Shown: piece after piece, positions 1 through 11,300 of the stretch | How positions within the stretch are numbered: the stretch's first letter is position 1 | Layout of the letters: the number at the start of each line of letters is the position of its first letter | Origin: Phoronis australis | Taxonomy: Eukaryota > Phoronida > Phoronidae | NCBI GenBank assembly: GCA_002633005.1 | Contig: NMRA01000587.1 | Location: 199,222 to 261,280, forward strand | Reading direction: 5' to 3' | DNA length: 62,059 bases | Made by a program: the position numbers and the translations under genes | The notes under the pieces: generated by a model | The model's input: only the letters and a program-made list of their open reading frames with translations | The model's database searches: none | What the model was told of the DNA's origin: nothing

Positions 1-344
1 GCAGACCCGATTTCAAGTGTCTGATTCAGACAACCGGCAACTATAAGTAATGCCGCTCCCGGTCGATATGCGCGTGATATCCCAGGCGACCGGCAGTCGC
101 GCTGCGTAGTGTTGAATTACAATCCATGGTACTACTACTTCGATTCCGTCTGCTCCACTGTACAATGAAGAAAATTACTTCATTTTTTCAAAGAAAATGG
201 AAGCTGAATGACGTTGAAGAAACAGAAGGTTACACAAAATATAAAACGTGCAATAAACATTACAGAAAGGAGCTGGTTCGCGCAAACGGTGTGGATCATA
301 AACAACGAAGTATGTCTCTAAGCATTGTGTTTTTGTTGGAAGCA

Positions 345-420
345 TGGTGGCGCAATGGAAGAGTGCGCTCTGTGATCAAGAGGTCATGAGTTCGAATTCA
401 TTCTATTCAGGATTTTCCGT
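345..420 (+). repeat. tRNA-derived SINE remnant
   Basis: A-box-like TGGCGCAATGG and B-box-like GAGTTCGAATTC about 35 bp apart, as in tRNA-headed SINEs. It cannot fold as an intact tRNA. Confidence 0.5.
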
Positions 421-699
421 TTATACTGAAGTCACAAGCGGTGATACCGCAGTTAAACTGTTTAATTGCTTAAAACAAGAATTTTTAATTTGTTTATTAA
501 AAAAATCTTCTTTGAGTAGGTGATGATAATACTCAAAGTGTCATATATGAATAAGTCATTGGAGTATGGTTCATGATCACATAAATTATGTCCCTGCATG
601 CGAATCGGTTCGTCATCGAGTCAAAAAAGATACGTAAAGCAGGTGAAAGTCTAGAATCAAGGGCGTTTTTTAGACCGGGCAACTTGTCGAGTTGTCGCA

Positions 700-901
700 A
701 ATATCGACCGGCCAAGGAAACGGATGATTATACTCCAGAAATCAAGGAAAATGCTTGTTTTCAGAAGCAAAAACAAATTTAACCTGGGCAACCTCTCCCA
801 TTCGTCGCCACGAGCCTTTACTTTCAATGGTGATCTACGCGCGATAGTCCACGAGACAAAATGTTGCCCCTCCCCCTTATGACATCCTAATTCCGTCACA
901 G
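700..901 (+). mobile_element. Degraded MITE fragment, same family, copy 3
   Basis: Internal matches to copy 2: GGAAAATGCTTG, a CCATTCG block, and ACAAAATGTTG followed by a C-run and CATCCTAATTCCGTCACAG. The left end is not identifiable, and the right end has drifted. Confidence 0.6.
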
Positions 902-1657
902 TCCAGACAAATGGAAGACCCGGCTAGTATAGAGTGTTTGCACTTACGTCATCAGTAATCAGAAATGAGTCATGTTGGAGGACAAGCGGTGAGCAATGGT
1001 TGCAAAACAAGTAATCGCAAGTTGTTATCTGCTGGAGAGCAGCTCAAAACTGCAAAAAAAATCTTTTATCGCAGGAACACAGTAGACCCCTCGACATTCC
1101 GACTCGAAAACGGGGAAAATCGGGACGGGGAACATAGAAACATGGGATAATGGAACCGGGTAACGCATTGTTTTGGGATCGGTCCTTGCCGTGCGGCTCA
1201 ACGTCTTGTTTAATCCACGTGACAAGCTGTGACATAAAACTCACATTAATATGTCCAAAAACACTGAGCATCCTAATTCCAAAAGTTTCCATGGACTTCA
1301 ATTACTACATTTTCGTAATCGCAACAATGGCGGCGTGGCTGGGGGATGCAGTGACATTTACAAAAATGTGATCAACTAATTTGCAGATAAAGGCTTTCTG
1401 ATAGATAAAAATGAGCAAACATCTATTGTGTAAGTTAGATATGTACTGCGGATATGTTGCAGTGTAGGACTTTCCTTAGTAGTTTGTAGATATTCTCATT
1501 TCGTCAGAAAGTAAAAATTAGGGATACTGATGCTTGTGATACATGCAGTATATGTGTTACCGTAAAAAAGAAACTTTGGAACACATTTTCTCGTTTGCTA
1601 TGTTACTAAAGAAAGTAGACTCTTGTAAAATAATGAGCCGCCTTTCGGACATAAAAA

Positions 1658-1816
1658 CATGGGCGGCGCACCATAGGAGGCTAGGGGGGGGGGGGNGGAG
1701 CTATAGTCCCCCCCCACTTGTTTCAGTGCTGCGCCGCCCATGGTCTATAGGCGGTACACCTAAGGGGGTCTGGGAGGCTTTAGCAACCCACTTTTTTCAG
1801 TGCTGCGCCTCCCATG
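1658..1816 (+). mobile_element. Dimeric palindromic MITE, copy A
   Basis: Two head-to-tail units (1658-1742 and 1743-1816). Each begins GGCGG(C/T)..CACC, has a G-run/C-run hairpin core, and ends CACTT(G/T)TTTCAGTGCTGCGCC(G/T)CCCATG. The ends are inverted: CATGGGCGGCGCAC against GTGCTGCGCCGCCCATG. Flanks TAAAA/TAAAA are consistent with a 5-bp target duplication (if one extra base is allotted to the element). A single N falls in its G-run. Confidence 0.85.
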
Positions 1817-1994
1817 TAAAAGGTTCGTTTGTGGAGGTTGTAGTACAGCAACTTGACCGAGAACGTCTCTGTATTCAAATTTTTCTAAATATGTGAAAGT
1901 TGGCATCGCTTTCTGCGCCCTACAAGAGTGTGGAATGTCAGTGTGGAACATACGACTCAGGCGGGAGCCACACTTTATTCGGCACATTTCAAGG

Positions 1995-2366
1995 CATATG
2001 CGTATTTAGGGGGGCCCAGGGGACCCGGGCTCCCCACCCCCCCACCCCCTTGACTGCCGTAAGGAAAATGAAGCAGCAAACAGCAACAGCGTGAAGTGTG
2101 AGGAAATATTGAGTCCAGCAACTAGAACGGCAGTGGATGAGGCTCAGACCCCAGACGCCGCGGCGGAATTGTTTTTTCGCTTTTTTCTTTTTTTTCATGT
2201 TTTTAGTCCTCCGATTGACTTTCTAAACAGAAGGCGCACTTCCCCAGTCCCGCAACTTTCAGGTCGGCAGTACACACTGCAATCGCGCTTGCCCAATTCC
2301 CCGAGGCAACATGTTGGGCACCCCCCCCCTTATGTTATCCTAGATGTTATCCTAGATCCACCACTG
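1995..2366 (+). mobile_element. MITE of the CAGTGGCGGATCTAGG family, copy 1 (372 bp)
   Basis: Right end CCTAGATCCACCACTG is inverted relative to the diverged left end CATATGCGTATTTAGG. Perfect 5-bp target duplication CAAGG at 1990-1994 and 2367-2371. The CA start and the 5-bp duplication fit a hAT5-like source; this is inference. Confidence 0.85.
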
Positions 2367-3303
2367 CAAGGAATCGTGTTTCGACCAAACACAAAGGCGG
2401 TATAACGATGAATGACTCGCCCCTTGTAAGTGTATTTGCAAATTTTATAAATAACGAATAAACTGTTGCTTGGCGAGTGATGCCATGAAGGTCGCCCTCG
2501 ACCCCAGGCCGGCCCAGATCGAGTGCTACTACACGAAGGCAATAGTGAATACGAGTGACCCAGGTTTACTGTGGCCTTTGTCAGTGATATTAAGTGTCCA
2601 GTTTGTGAATATTTACCACCCCTTGGTCCAGTTGGTTGTGGCTCACATACGTTTGCGGCATTTCTCGTGCATGAAGTGGGTCGAGTGTCATGCGGCCTCA
2701 AAGCCGACCGGACGGCGACGAAAGTTCGCCAAGTGGGAAATCGAATTCTGGTTCTTCAAGTACTTGAGTGTGATGCCCGTATCCACTCTCCTCTCTGTCT
2801 GCATAATTATTGTCCAGTTCTTGCTCAAAATCGTCCTCGTCTTCTGATCTGCTTTGTTCCGCCATTGCAATTGAATGTCACTCAAACGTCTGACCCATTA
2901 CAAAATTTGGCGGGAAACTTGGAAATAACTATTTTTTCTTCAAAATTTAAAAAAAAATATTTTAACTATTTGCCATCTGAAGTGTTTATTTAGTTATACT
3001 TTATGGTAATCATTTTGTATTAGCTAACTGAAACCTCAAAAACTGAGAAAGTGCATGGTGTGACTTTGCTATAACCAGCTTTGTATGGGAAGCGTACTTT
3101 ATTATGCAATTAATGTAACCAATGAACGAATGAATGATTGCCAGGTTCTGCAATGTGATTGGTTTCCTGTTATTTCCCGAGTTCTATGTTATTTCGACTT
3201 CTGTGCTTTTTGAAAGGCTATATCATTAAAAAAAAACACGGTAAACTACTTAAAAAGTTGATTCCATCATAGGTTCACAAATGCCATCGACTGCGTTCCA
3301 TTT

Positions 3304-3581
3304 CATAGGCGGATTTAGGGGGGGGCCCTTGGCTGCCGCAAAAAAAATAAAACAGTAAGAGCGTAGGGAAACGGTGAGTTTATTAATTAACCCCGGTAAT
3401 TACAATTATACGGATGAAAAAAAGATTTCANAGGAAAATGCTTGATTTTTAGAGGTAAAAACAGAAAAATTTCCCCCCATTCGGTGCTATGCGCATCTAC
3501 AATCGTGGTTCAGTTTGCGCAAATGCTTACAGCCAGACAAAATGTTGGGCTCCCCCTTGTGATATCCTAGATCCGCCACTG
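3304..3581 (+). mobile_element. MITE of the CAGTGGCGGATCTAGG family, copy 2 (278 bp)
   Basis: Left end CATAGGCGGATTTAGGGG, right end CCTAGATCCGCCACTG. Perfect 5-bp target duplication CATTT at 3299-3303 and 3582-3586. Shares AAAATGTTGGG and the C-run before the right end with copies 1 and 3. Contains a single N at 3431. Confidence 0.88.
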
Positions 3582-5029
3582 CATTTAACTGCTAATTTCT
3601 CTCCATTTATTCACAAACAACTATTACGTTACAATTTTAAGATTCCAGAACAAGCTAAAAAGAAATGATATGCTGCTCGAACGGCGATTGAGGTTTTTAT
3701 GTGTTTGTTTTGAATACAAGCATAAACATTTCATTGTGACCTTCTGATCCTGAGTGTCGCTTTCTCATACGATGCTGCACGTGCACAAGGCCACAGTGTC
3801 GTGGAGTGTTTTAATTTTTGAGAACACAGAAACAAAACAGCAATTGTTTACGTTTCACAAGTTCACCAGTAAACACAATTTTTCATTTTTTGACATTTGG
3901 TCGTGTGATTGATGGCCCTTAACGTAAATGGTCGGTTGTTCGATTTCACAAAAAAACGGTGAGGAAAAGCAAAGCGATTGATTCCGATCTTTGGAGCCTC
4001 CCATAGTAAGTGGCCATAAAGAAAAATGGATTTAGGCCTACATGAGAACAAGGAGGAAAGGGGCAATCACGGACTCTATCTGTGGCCCCCTTCCCAGATC
4101 TGGGCGTCAAATCACATAAGATCAAAAACGAAAGTAGATGACTCCGTTATCCTTTTCCAAGAAAGATCTCTTCAACTGTTCGGTGCTATGGTTTCACCCA
4201 CTCACAACTTCAAATCATCGCATTATGCCGCCAATTTCATGAATGGGAGCGCGTTCGCCGCCCCCCCCCCTTTCCTGTCGGCCTCTGATGATTGCACTTG
4301 CTAAAGGTGGTGCACGAGTAGGTATATGTACCGTAAGCTAAACGGTACGTTGGTCTTCACGGCATGATTCCGTGCAAAGGGTGCTCAGGAGTTTTCCGAA
4401 ATCATGAGTTGTCCTGTCAGGGTAAACATTATGGGGCCAAATCACTGACGAATAGCCAGTGTATGAGAGCTGCCTCATGTAGCTGAGATCTGCCAGTATG
4501 AAAATACGAATTCCATGAACTAGGTTGGGCGCTGGCTTGAGACGAGCAGCTTAGGTAGTAAATATTCATCGGCGCTGGCTCTACGTTCAAGATTAGTTTA
4601 TTATGATGCAGTTTGGAAATTTCGTTTTATTAGGATCACACATTTGAACTTTTTTTTGAAAGGGCGACGTCTGGAGGTCCCTGGTATAGTGTCTCTATGA
4701 TCGTTGTTTCAATATCCGTTGTTGAAAAACGGTTACATGCGCGCACCCAGCCTTCAATATGGGGGAGCTCGAATTCCTGACAATGTGGACCTTTTACTAA
4801 CAAAAAAGTGGGAGGTACCACGTTCAGAGCTGTGAATTGTGCGTTTGCGCCTTTTTAGTGGACTTTTGTCTCGCTTTCACGGACTTTTTGTTTCTCTGGA
4901 AAGGACTTTTTGTTTCTCTGGAACGGACTTTTTTTGCCCACTTCGCCAAATGGGGGGGGGGGATAGAAGGAGTTAATCCAGTTTCTGGTTGCTGGAGAAA
5001 ATGAGCTAGACTGTCCCAAAAATCCACTG

Positions 5030-5100
5030 ACACCGGGGATTCAAATTCAGTTCCCGTGGATCACTGACACTCTGCGCCAGACCTACTGTATGGTTACACT
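5030..5100 (-). repeat. tRNA-derived SINE remnant
   Basis: On the minus strand: ACAGTAGGTCTGGCGCAGAG, then GGGAACTGAATTTGAATCCC, giving A- and B-box-like motifs. A related copy lies at 41578-41645. Confidence 0.45.
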
Positions 5101-6068
5101 CTACTTTGATCGTCGGTGCGTCAGTTTTCACGGCAATGGCGAACAAACGATTCAGGTTTGAAGCACGTAAATACTACTGTTAACTAAAAACATCAAGGAG
5201 AAGCAATGACAATTAATGTTTCCAAGTTAATGAGCAATGCGTTTAATTTGATTTATGCATATTTAAAGGCTTAAATTTTTTCGACATCTGGTTTGTGAAT
5301 TTAAACCGCTAATCTTGTCCCTAAGTAAATAATTATTTCTTTTATTGTCATTTGAATTGTGAGAACATTTTGGGACACTTTGTAGAGCTGTCCGACATTC
5401 ATCAACATCCTTGAGACATATTTTAGTTAAGCTAAGTTCGTTTAGTGTTCTTTGCTATTTGGGGATCGGACGATAGATGGATTTTCCCAATACCAACCTG
5501 CAGCTAAGTTCACTGAAACATCGTCAGTTACTTACAAAACTGTCACAAAAATTATCTGTCAATCAGTCGATTTTCATAGATGCATAAACGTGTAAATCAG
5601 AAATCAAAAAATTCATTGTTCATCATTATACAATAAGCAATTCCCGAAGACATGCTCAAATACATTCGATGGGCAACTTGGGAGAACATGGGAGACGGGG
5701 CACCCGCGGGGTTTGGGTGCCCCCCCCCCCCCCCAATAAGTATTAAGAATTTAGTCGATGTTCACGTGACTGTATTTTTGTTTATTTCGGAGATACCTAT
5801 TACTTATTAAACTTGAACTCTAGAAAATAAACGCTCAAATCGTTGTTAATGACTGCGCGTACTCTGAGAACCCCCACCTTCCTTAGACATGTACATGTTC
5901 ACAAAAATCGTACCCCGACAGCCTTTTGGACGTGTGCGCATTCCTTACAAAGAACTCCTGTATAACAACGATCTTCAAAAGAAATACTATTCTTGTTATA
6001 CTATGGGAAAAAGTAACATTATTTTATAAAACCGTCGGAAATTCAGTGTCATTTTGTGTAATCACGAA

Positions 6069-6138
6069 CATGGGCGGCGCAACACTGAAGTAAGTGCTGG
6101 GTATAGTTCCTCCAGCCCCCTATGGTGCGCCACCCATG
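6069..6138 (-). mobile_element. Palindromic MITE, single-unit copy B
   Basis: 70-bp single unit of the CATGGGCGGCGCA family in reverse orientation, with intact inverted ends and the short GTATAG core. Flanks ACGAA/ACAAA match at 4 of 5 bases. Confidence 0.75.
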
Positions 6139-7404
6139 ACAAATGGTGGTCTCAGTCCCGTTCTTCAAATCTCCACCCTTTCGATGGCGGTCAATCCTAT
6201 TGTCTTTTTCATATTTTTTGATGTTCGTAAAGAATGCTCGATACTGCTGTGCTGTGCACGAATGTTTTGTGTTTGATGAACTTGCAATTTCAGCTCATTC
6301 CCACGTGAATACTTGGCATTGTCAAATTTAAATGTATAGCGAGAGAGACAGAGGGACAATACCCCAAACCGCCCCACCCAGAGAAGGATCCTTCTGACAG
6401 GGGATCCCTTAGATGAAAGACTAAATATCATTAAGGACAGGAAAGATTTTTAAAAGCTAATGCCATCGTCGAGTGACCCTGCAAGCAGTGAACTGCCTCA
6501 ACATGATAAGTTGGGTCCGTGAGCAACCCCTTAAGAATTTGTCAATAAAAGCATGAAAAGCGTGGCTACTTGAATGTCATTAACCCCCCCCCAGCCCCCC
6601 TTCAAAGGCTGAGACCCCAAATGTGAAAAGATCTATAATCTCAAAAAACAAAACAAAACAGGAAATATGCAGCAACGGATGCCATCTGCACGTCATCAAT
6701 TTGCCTCACTGAACTGATATACAACTTCGAGTGGGGCCTCTGGAAAAATAGTTTTGCATTCGCAAAATTTGTGCTTTGCAATTTTTTTCGATTTTTTAAA
6801 ATACATATGCGAATGATTAAGTGCACGTTTTTAGGCGACCTATGCCGCAAAAATGGACCCCTCTAACAACAATGTCCTGGTCAAGGCCCTCAAAGTTGTC
6901 AATTGTTCTGTTGAATTTTCTCTCTTCTCCTTGTTTCGAAATCTTTATTTTCACGACTGCCCCGGCCCCAGGCCTTTGTCGGTTGCCAAGGTTTGACCCC
7001 TGACGCCCCGCCTGCCAATTATTGGCCGGGGGGGGGGGATTCCTACGGCCATGAAAGGTTGGGTTTTCCTAGTATCAGTCCTTGCCTTTTCCAAAATTAC
7101 GGTGTTTCCGCGTTTCATCGAAGGTCTTCATGGGTACCTGGTTTTTCAATTCCTTTTATTTGTGGTCGTCCCGTATTTTCTAGCTAAGTCCGATCTAGCA
7201 GCCCCCCGAAAATTATCACATGGTGTGATCTGACGCCGCTATACACCCGAGGGCCTACACAACTTGATCAAACTGATCCACGGCTGACAACCTGACCCCC
7301 TGTCTCGGCCTGCCAGTAATTTGCGCGGTTTGCTGCGCTGCATGACCGGCTTTAGTACTGGGTCTCGACACAGTGTACCAATAACAAATGATTTTTCCTT
7401 GCAG

Positions 7405-7439
7405 CATATTCGGCTACCACATATCCTGGAGCAGCCGGG
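7405..7439 (+). other. Candidate 35-nt non-coding 5' exon
   Basis: Sits between a good acceptor (tttttccttgcag) and donor (gtgagt), 0.8 kb upstream of the tolloid start, on the same strand. Could be a 5' UTR exon or chance. Confidence 0.25.
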
Positions 7440-8209
7440 GTGAGTTACGATTGTATACGGTATTTGTTTATTTGGGTTGGGAGTTGTTACAAATCCCGTT
7501 AATGCCTGCGGTAGCGTGATCCAAAATTTGGCTCACCCGCAAATACAATCCATGAATCGTACTTGTACGTATAGTATACGTGTATTATAGGACTGTCAAA
7601 ACGAGAATTTTCGCTTCATTTGAGAGGATAATTCGCTGAATTATAGTCTGAAAGAGTGATTTTACTCTTACGTTTGTAATTTTGGAGCGTCTGAAATGTG
7701 AAGTCCCAGAACCTCGAGTGCATTATGCGAAGGGCACGAGAACTAAGCTGTCGTTGTCTCAGTAGACACAGAACTACACCGGGTGGACGGGATGTGTTGG
7801 CAAATGAGTTAATAAAAAACAGCCCTGCGTATATCCGGACAAAGTCAAGTAAGGAATTTGTCGTAAGAAATTTAGTTATTGTTTGTTATTCTGTCAGAAT
7901 TTAGTTGCGAATTAAATTTTTGTAGATCTAGACTACACTATTTACGAACGAAATGGAAAGTTACTTGACCTGATTCGTAGGACAAGCGTTTCGCGAACCA
8001 GACGGAGAAGACCGCTTGTTAAATCAGTTGATTGCTGTTGGCCCCCAAGTTCTCAAAGCGAACTTCTGGACATGTGAAGAAATCGTGTATGTAAATCTGT
8101 TACGTGTTTGTTTCAAGGTTTCCCAATCGACTGAACAAAATCAGAAATCTGACGACGAACTGAGGTTCCAGTTCCGTGGCTGGAAGACAACCGCCAGACA
8201 CCAGACAGA

Positions 8210-8342
8210 ATGAAACTCATTTTCTGCCTGATTCCCATGCTCGTCGACCTCAGTCGGGGAAAAGAGGATGAAAAAAGAGTAGGATCTAAGCTTATACCTC
8301 ACCGAACATCTAATGATATATACATGGATCCATGCAAAGCTG
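8210..8342 (+). CDS. TLL1: tolloid coding exon 1: signal peptide and start of propeptide
   Basis: Begins ATG with a short hydrophobic leader ([12 protein letters not shown]). Ends in the conserved Asp-Pro-Cys-Lys-Ala stretch, the same exon-end position I recall for vertebrate BMP1. Donor gtatgt, phase 1. The 5' UTR continues upstream. Confidence 0.9.
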
Positions 8343-11300
8343 GTATGTATGCTGTTTTTGAACTTTTTTATTAGCAGTTCAGTGAACATGGTTGGGGGAT
8401 ACTGATATGTTTGGGAGGTCCAGCTAGAAAAATAGGAGTCCCACGTTTTAGAGAGTGGACTCGAAAATCCTGACTGCAAGGTTGAACACAGTTTAGTCCT
8501 TGGAACTCCCTGCTCACTAGTCCTGGGACTACAGTTGGAATAATATTGTTTAGTGAGTGTACTTTCATCATCATTGCAAATGACCAAACCTTTACCAATG
8601 TTGGTTATTTAGTGTGACCGTCAACATTTTTCAGTTGCAGAATCCTGCATGAGAATTGATTTGCATTCTACACTTGATGCTCAAATAGTGTCAGACAAAA
8701 CTGCGTTCACCGGTAGGCTATTTACCAGCAATTGTTTCTGGCCTCTCTACTTTTGTGTTCAGCATTTAACTGGAATGATTAATCTGAGGGCAACAGAAAC
8801 TTAGTTGGGATCATCTGCTGTTATGGTATTTTTACCGTCATTTGGCGACATGGCGATAAAGCTCTGGAAAGTGCTACGCGTTCCAACTACGTGTGGGGAC
8901 TGGGATCATGAGGTAAGATTAAACGCCCACCCTGGTTGTCTGTCTTAATAATCACCCATGTTCGGTTAATCACCCCACCCGAGATTTATTGAAATTTCAC
9001 GTTAAAGCGCCCATGTCGGGTTAACCGCCCACCTCCGATTTTTTGGATTCGCCAATTTAACCGCCCAAGGTTTACGGTACTTCTCCAGGATTTCAATACT
9101 TTATGAGAATTCAGACACTGATTGAAAATTTGTTTGGAGTGCAGAAGTTGGTGACAGGTGCCCTCCAGGTAAAGGCAATGGTGTAAATTTTGGTTAAATT
9201 ACGAATTTTGCAGTATAAAAATAAACTTATAACCAATTGGGGGTAATCTTGATCAACAGTTGCCAGGGTACTGTTGGCTATAAATGATTAAACTTATAGA
9301 AACAATAAAATCCCTTTTTGCTCTTTCTTTAATCTTGATCAACAGTTGCCAGGGTACTGTTGGCTATAAATGATTAAAATTATAGAAACAATAAAATCCC
9401 TTTTTGCTCTTTCTTTAAAGAGGCTTGGAATGCGAAAGCTCCTCAAAAATACCTTTTAAACAATTACTGACGAAATACTATCTTGCAATGTCTAGTACAG
9501 AGTAATCCCTTTCCCCTGTGAGGAAATTTCCAGAAAAAATCACACAATTTTATGATTTTTGAAAACGTGCGAAGAAAAAACTGTGTGGTTACCACAGAGT
9601 TTCTAATCTCCCTCTTACTTATGATATATGGGAGCATGCACTCACAGTCAGGTGCTTGAAGTCAAAGGTCACATTTCCCATATCTTGCCAAACCAAATAT
9701 GGAGACGTGCTTTTCCTTGTGGGAGAAGAATCGACGAAGTGTTGAACAGTTAACTAAAACTAAAAGAAAATGCTTTGATATGAAAAGAAATTAAAAATCT
9801 TTTTGAACAAACCCTAAAAATACTTGGTGAGCTGGTTGAATTCTGTTTTAATGGCAGAGAACCACCTTGGATATTGCATTATAGGGTGTTTACCACGCTC
9901 AGGCCTCTTTATGAACTTTTTTTTGAAAATCCGTTATCTGATGCCCTCAACCCTGCAAAATATAAACGTAAAGTTCAGATCTGTAAATATCATAAATTTT
10001 ACACAGTTTAGGACACATTATGAGGGGTTAGAAGAATGTTAATTTTTTTCTTAAATTTTTCATCAACCATAATAACTTATTGTATACAAGCTTGTACCAA
10101 ATGCTACCATCAGAGAAATATTTTTGAAAAGGCATTTATAAAAAAGGGTATTGAAACACGAAAAATTGACTTCCTGTTTTTAGGTCTACACAGACATTCT
10201 TCCTTAAAAATGATGACTTGATACATCTACCATGTATATTAAGAAATAGATCATTAATAGTCCTAGCGGGCAGTTGTGAGTTGTCTTCAGCCACTTTTGG
10301 TGAGAATTTATTATGCTGCGTCACAGTTTTTTTTGACAGAAAATGTTATGAACGCCACTAGGCAAATCTTATACCTCGTTCACAAATTGGCTTTCGCCAA
10401 ATAGCAAAAGTGCTAGTCATTTGAATGATTATAATGTCTTTTTGCTAACGCTTTGCTGGGGGTTTCAGTTAGCCCAAGAATTGTGGTGTTTTTTTTTTTC
10501 GCTGGCACTTTTGTAGTTGGACTACGTACTTCAAAGGATGTACATGTACATGGGTAGGGGTAAGAGGCCTTTGTTTACTGTTGCATTAGTCAATTTATAA
10601 ACAGACTGAGTGTGTTTTGACATCAAATTTTGCTTAAAAGTAATTCCAATGGAGAGGAAGCAAAATGACCCCTTGGTGGACAGATCGCCTGTCTGGCTAA
10701 AATGCTAAGGTTTTCGCAGACTTGGGTTTTAGCCAGTGAAACTGCTGGCATTTTCACAAAGCAATAGGTCCAGATTGTTTGTATGAACTGGGTGAATGCA
10801 CCTTTACACACTGATTTTCACTTTGTCCAAGTGTTGAACTCCAGTTGTTTATGTTCAAATTTCCCTTAGTGTTTTTCATTACCCAGTTGGTAATTAGTGA
10901 AAAAGGTTTACTAGTGGTATTAGGTAATTACTGCCACAAGCAGGTTAGTGACTCTTAACCCACTGCAGTACTCTGGGTTGGTCATCCAGATGTATTGTTG
11001 AGATACAATTGATTTGAAGAAGTTATATCCTGCCTTATTTCAGAGAATATCTTGGAAAGAATGTGCTGATATATTGGGTACCATACTGGTTGAATGTGCT
11101 GGCGTATTGGGTTGAACTTGAGATGAATGTAGTGATATGAATATATGGTACTGGTTGAGATGAATGTAGTGATATAAATATGTGGTACTGGTTCAGATGA
11201 ATGTTTTAATATAAAATAAGGTACTGGTTGAGATGAAATGGGTACTGGTTGAGATGAATGTGCTGATATATTAGGTACTGGTTGAGATGAATGCTCTGAT

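Larger units (their letters stand above)
1..8209. other. Upstream intergenic region (includes tolloid 5' UTR)
   Basis: No supported coding gene. Contents listed separately: SINE remnants, three MITEs of the CAGTGGCGGATC family, two of the CATGGGCGGC family. Long C or G homopolymers occur at about 2330, 4260, 4950, 5715, 6585 and 7027. The tolloid transcription start is probably in the last 1-2 kb. Confidence 0.7.

Noticed and set aside
345-420. Functional tRNA gene
   Set aside because: Boxes are tRNA-like but the arms do not pair as a cloverleaf; the same applies to the other tRNA-like heads, so they are called SINE remnants.
8141-8587. 148-codon minus-strand frame opposite tolloid exon 1
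   Set aside because: No family resemblance, and it lies over a well-supported plus-strand exon and intron start.
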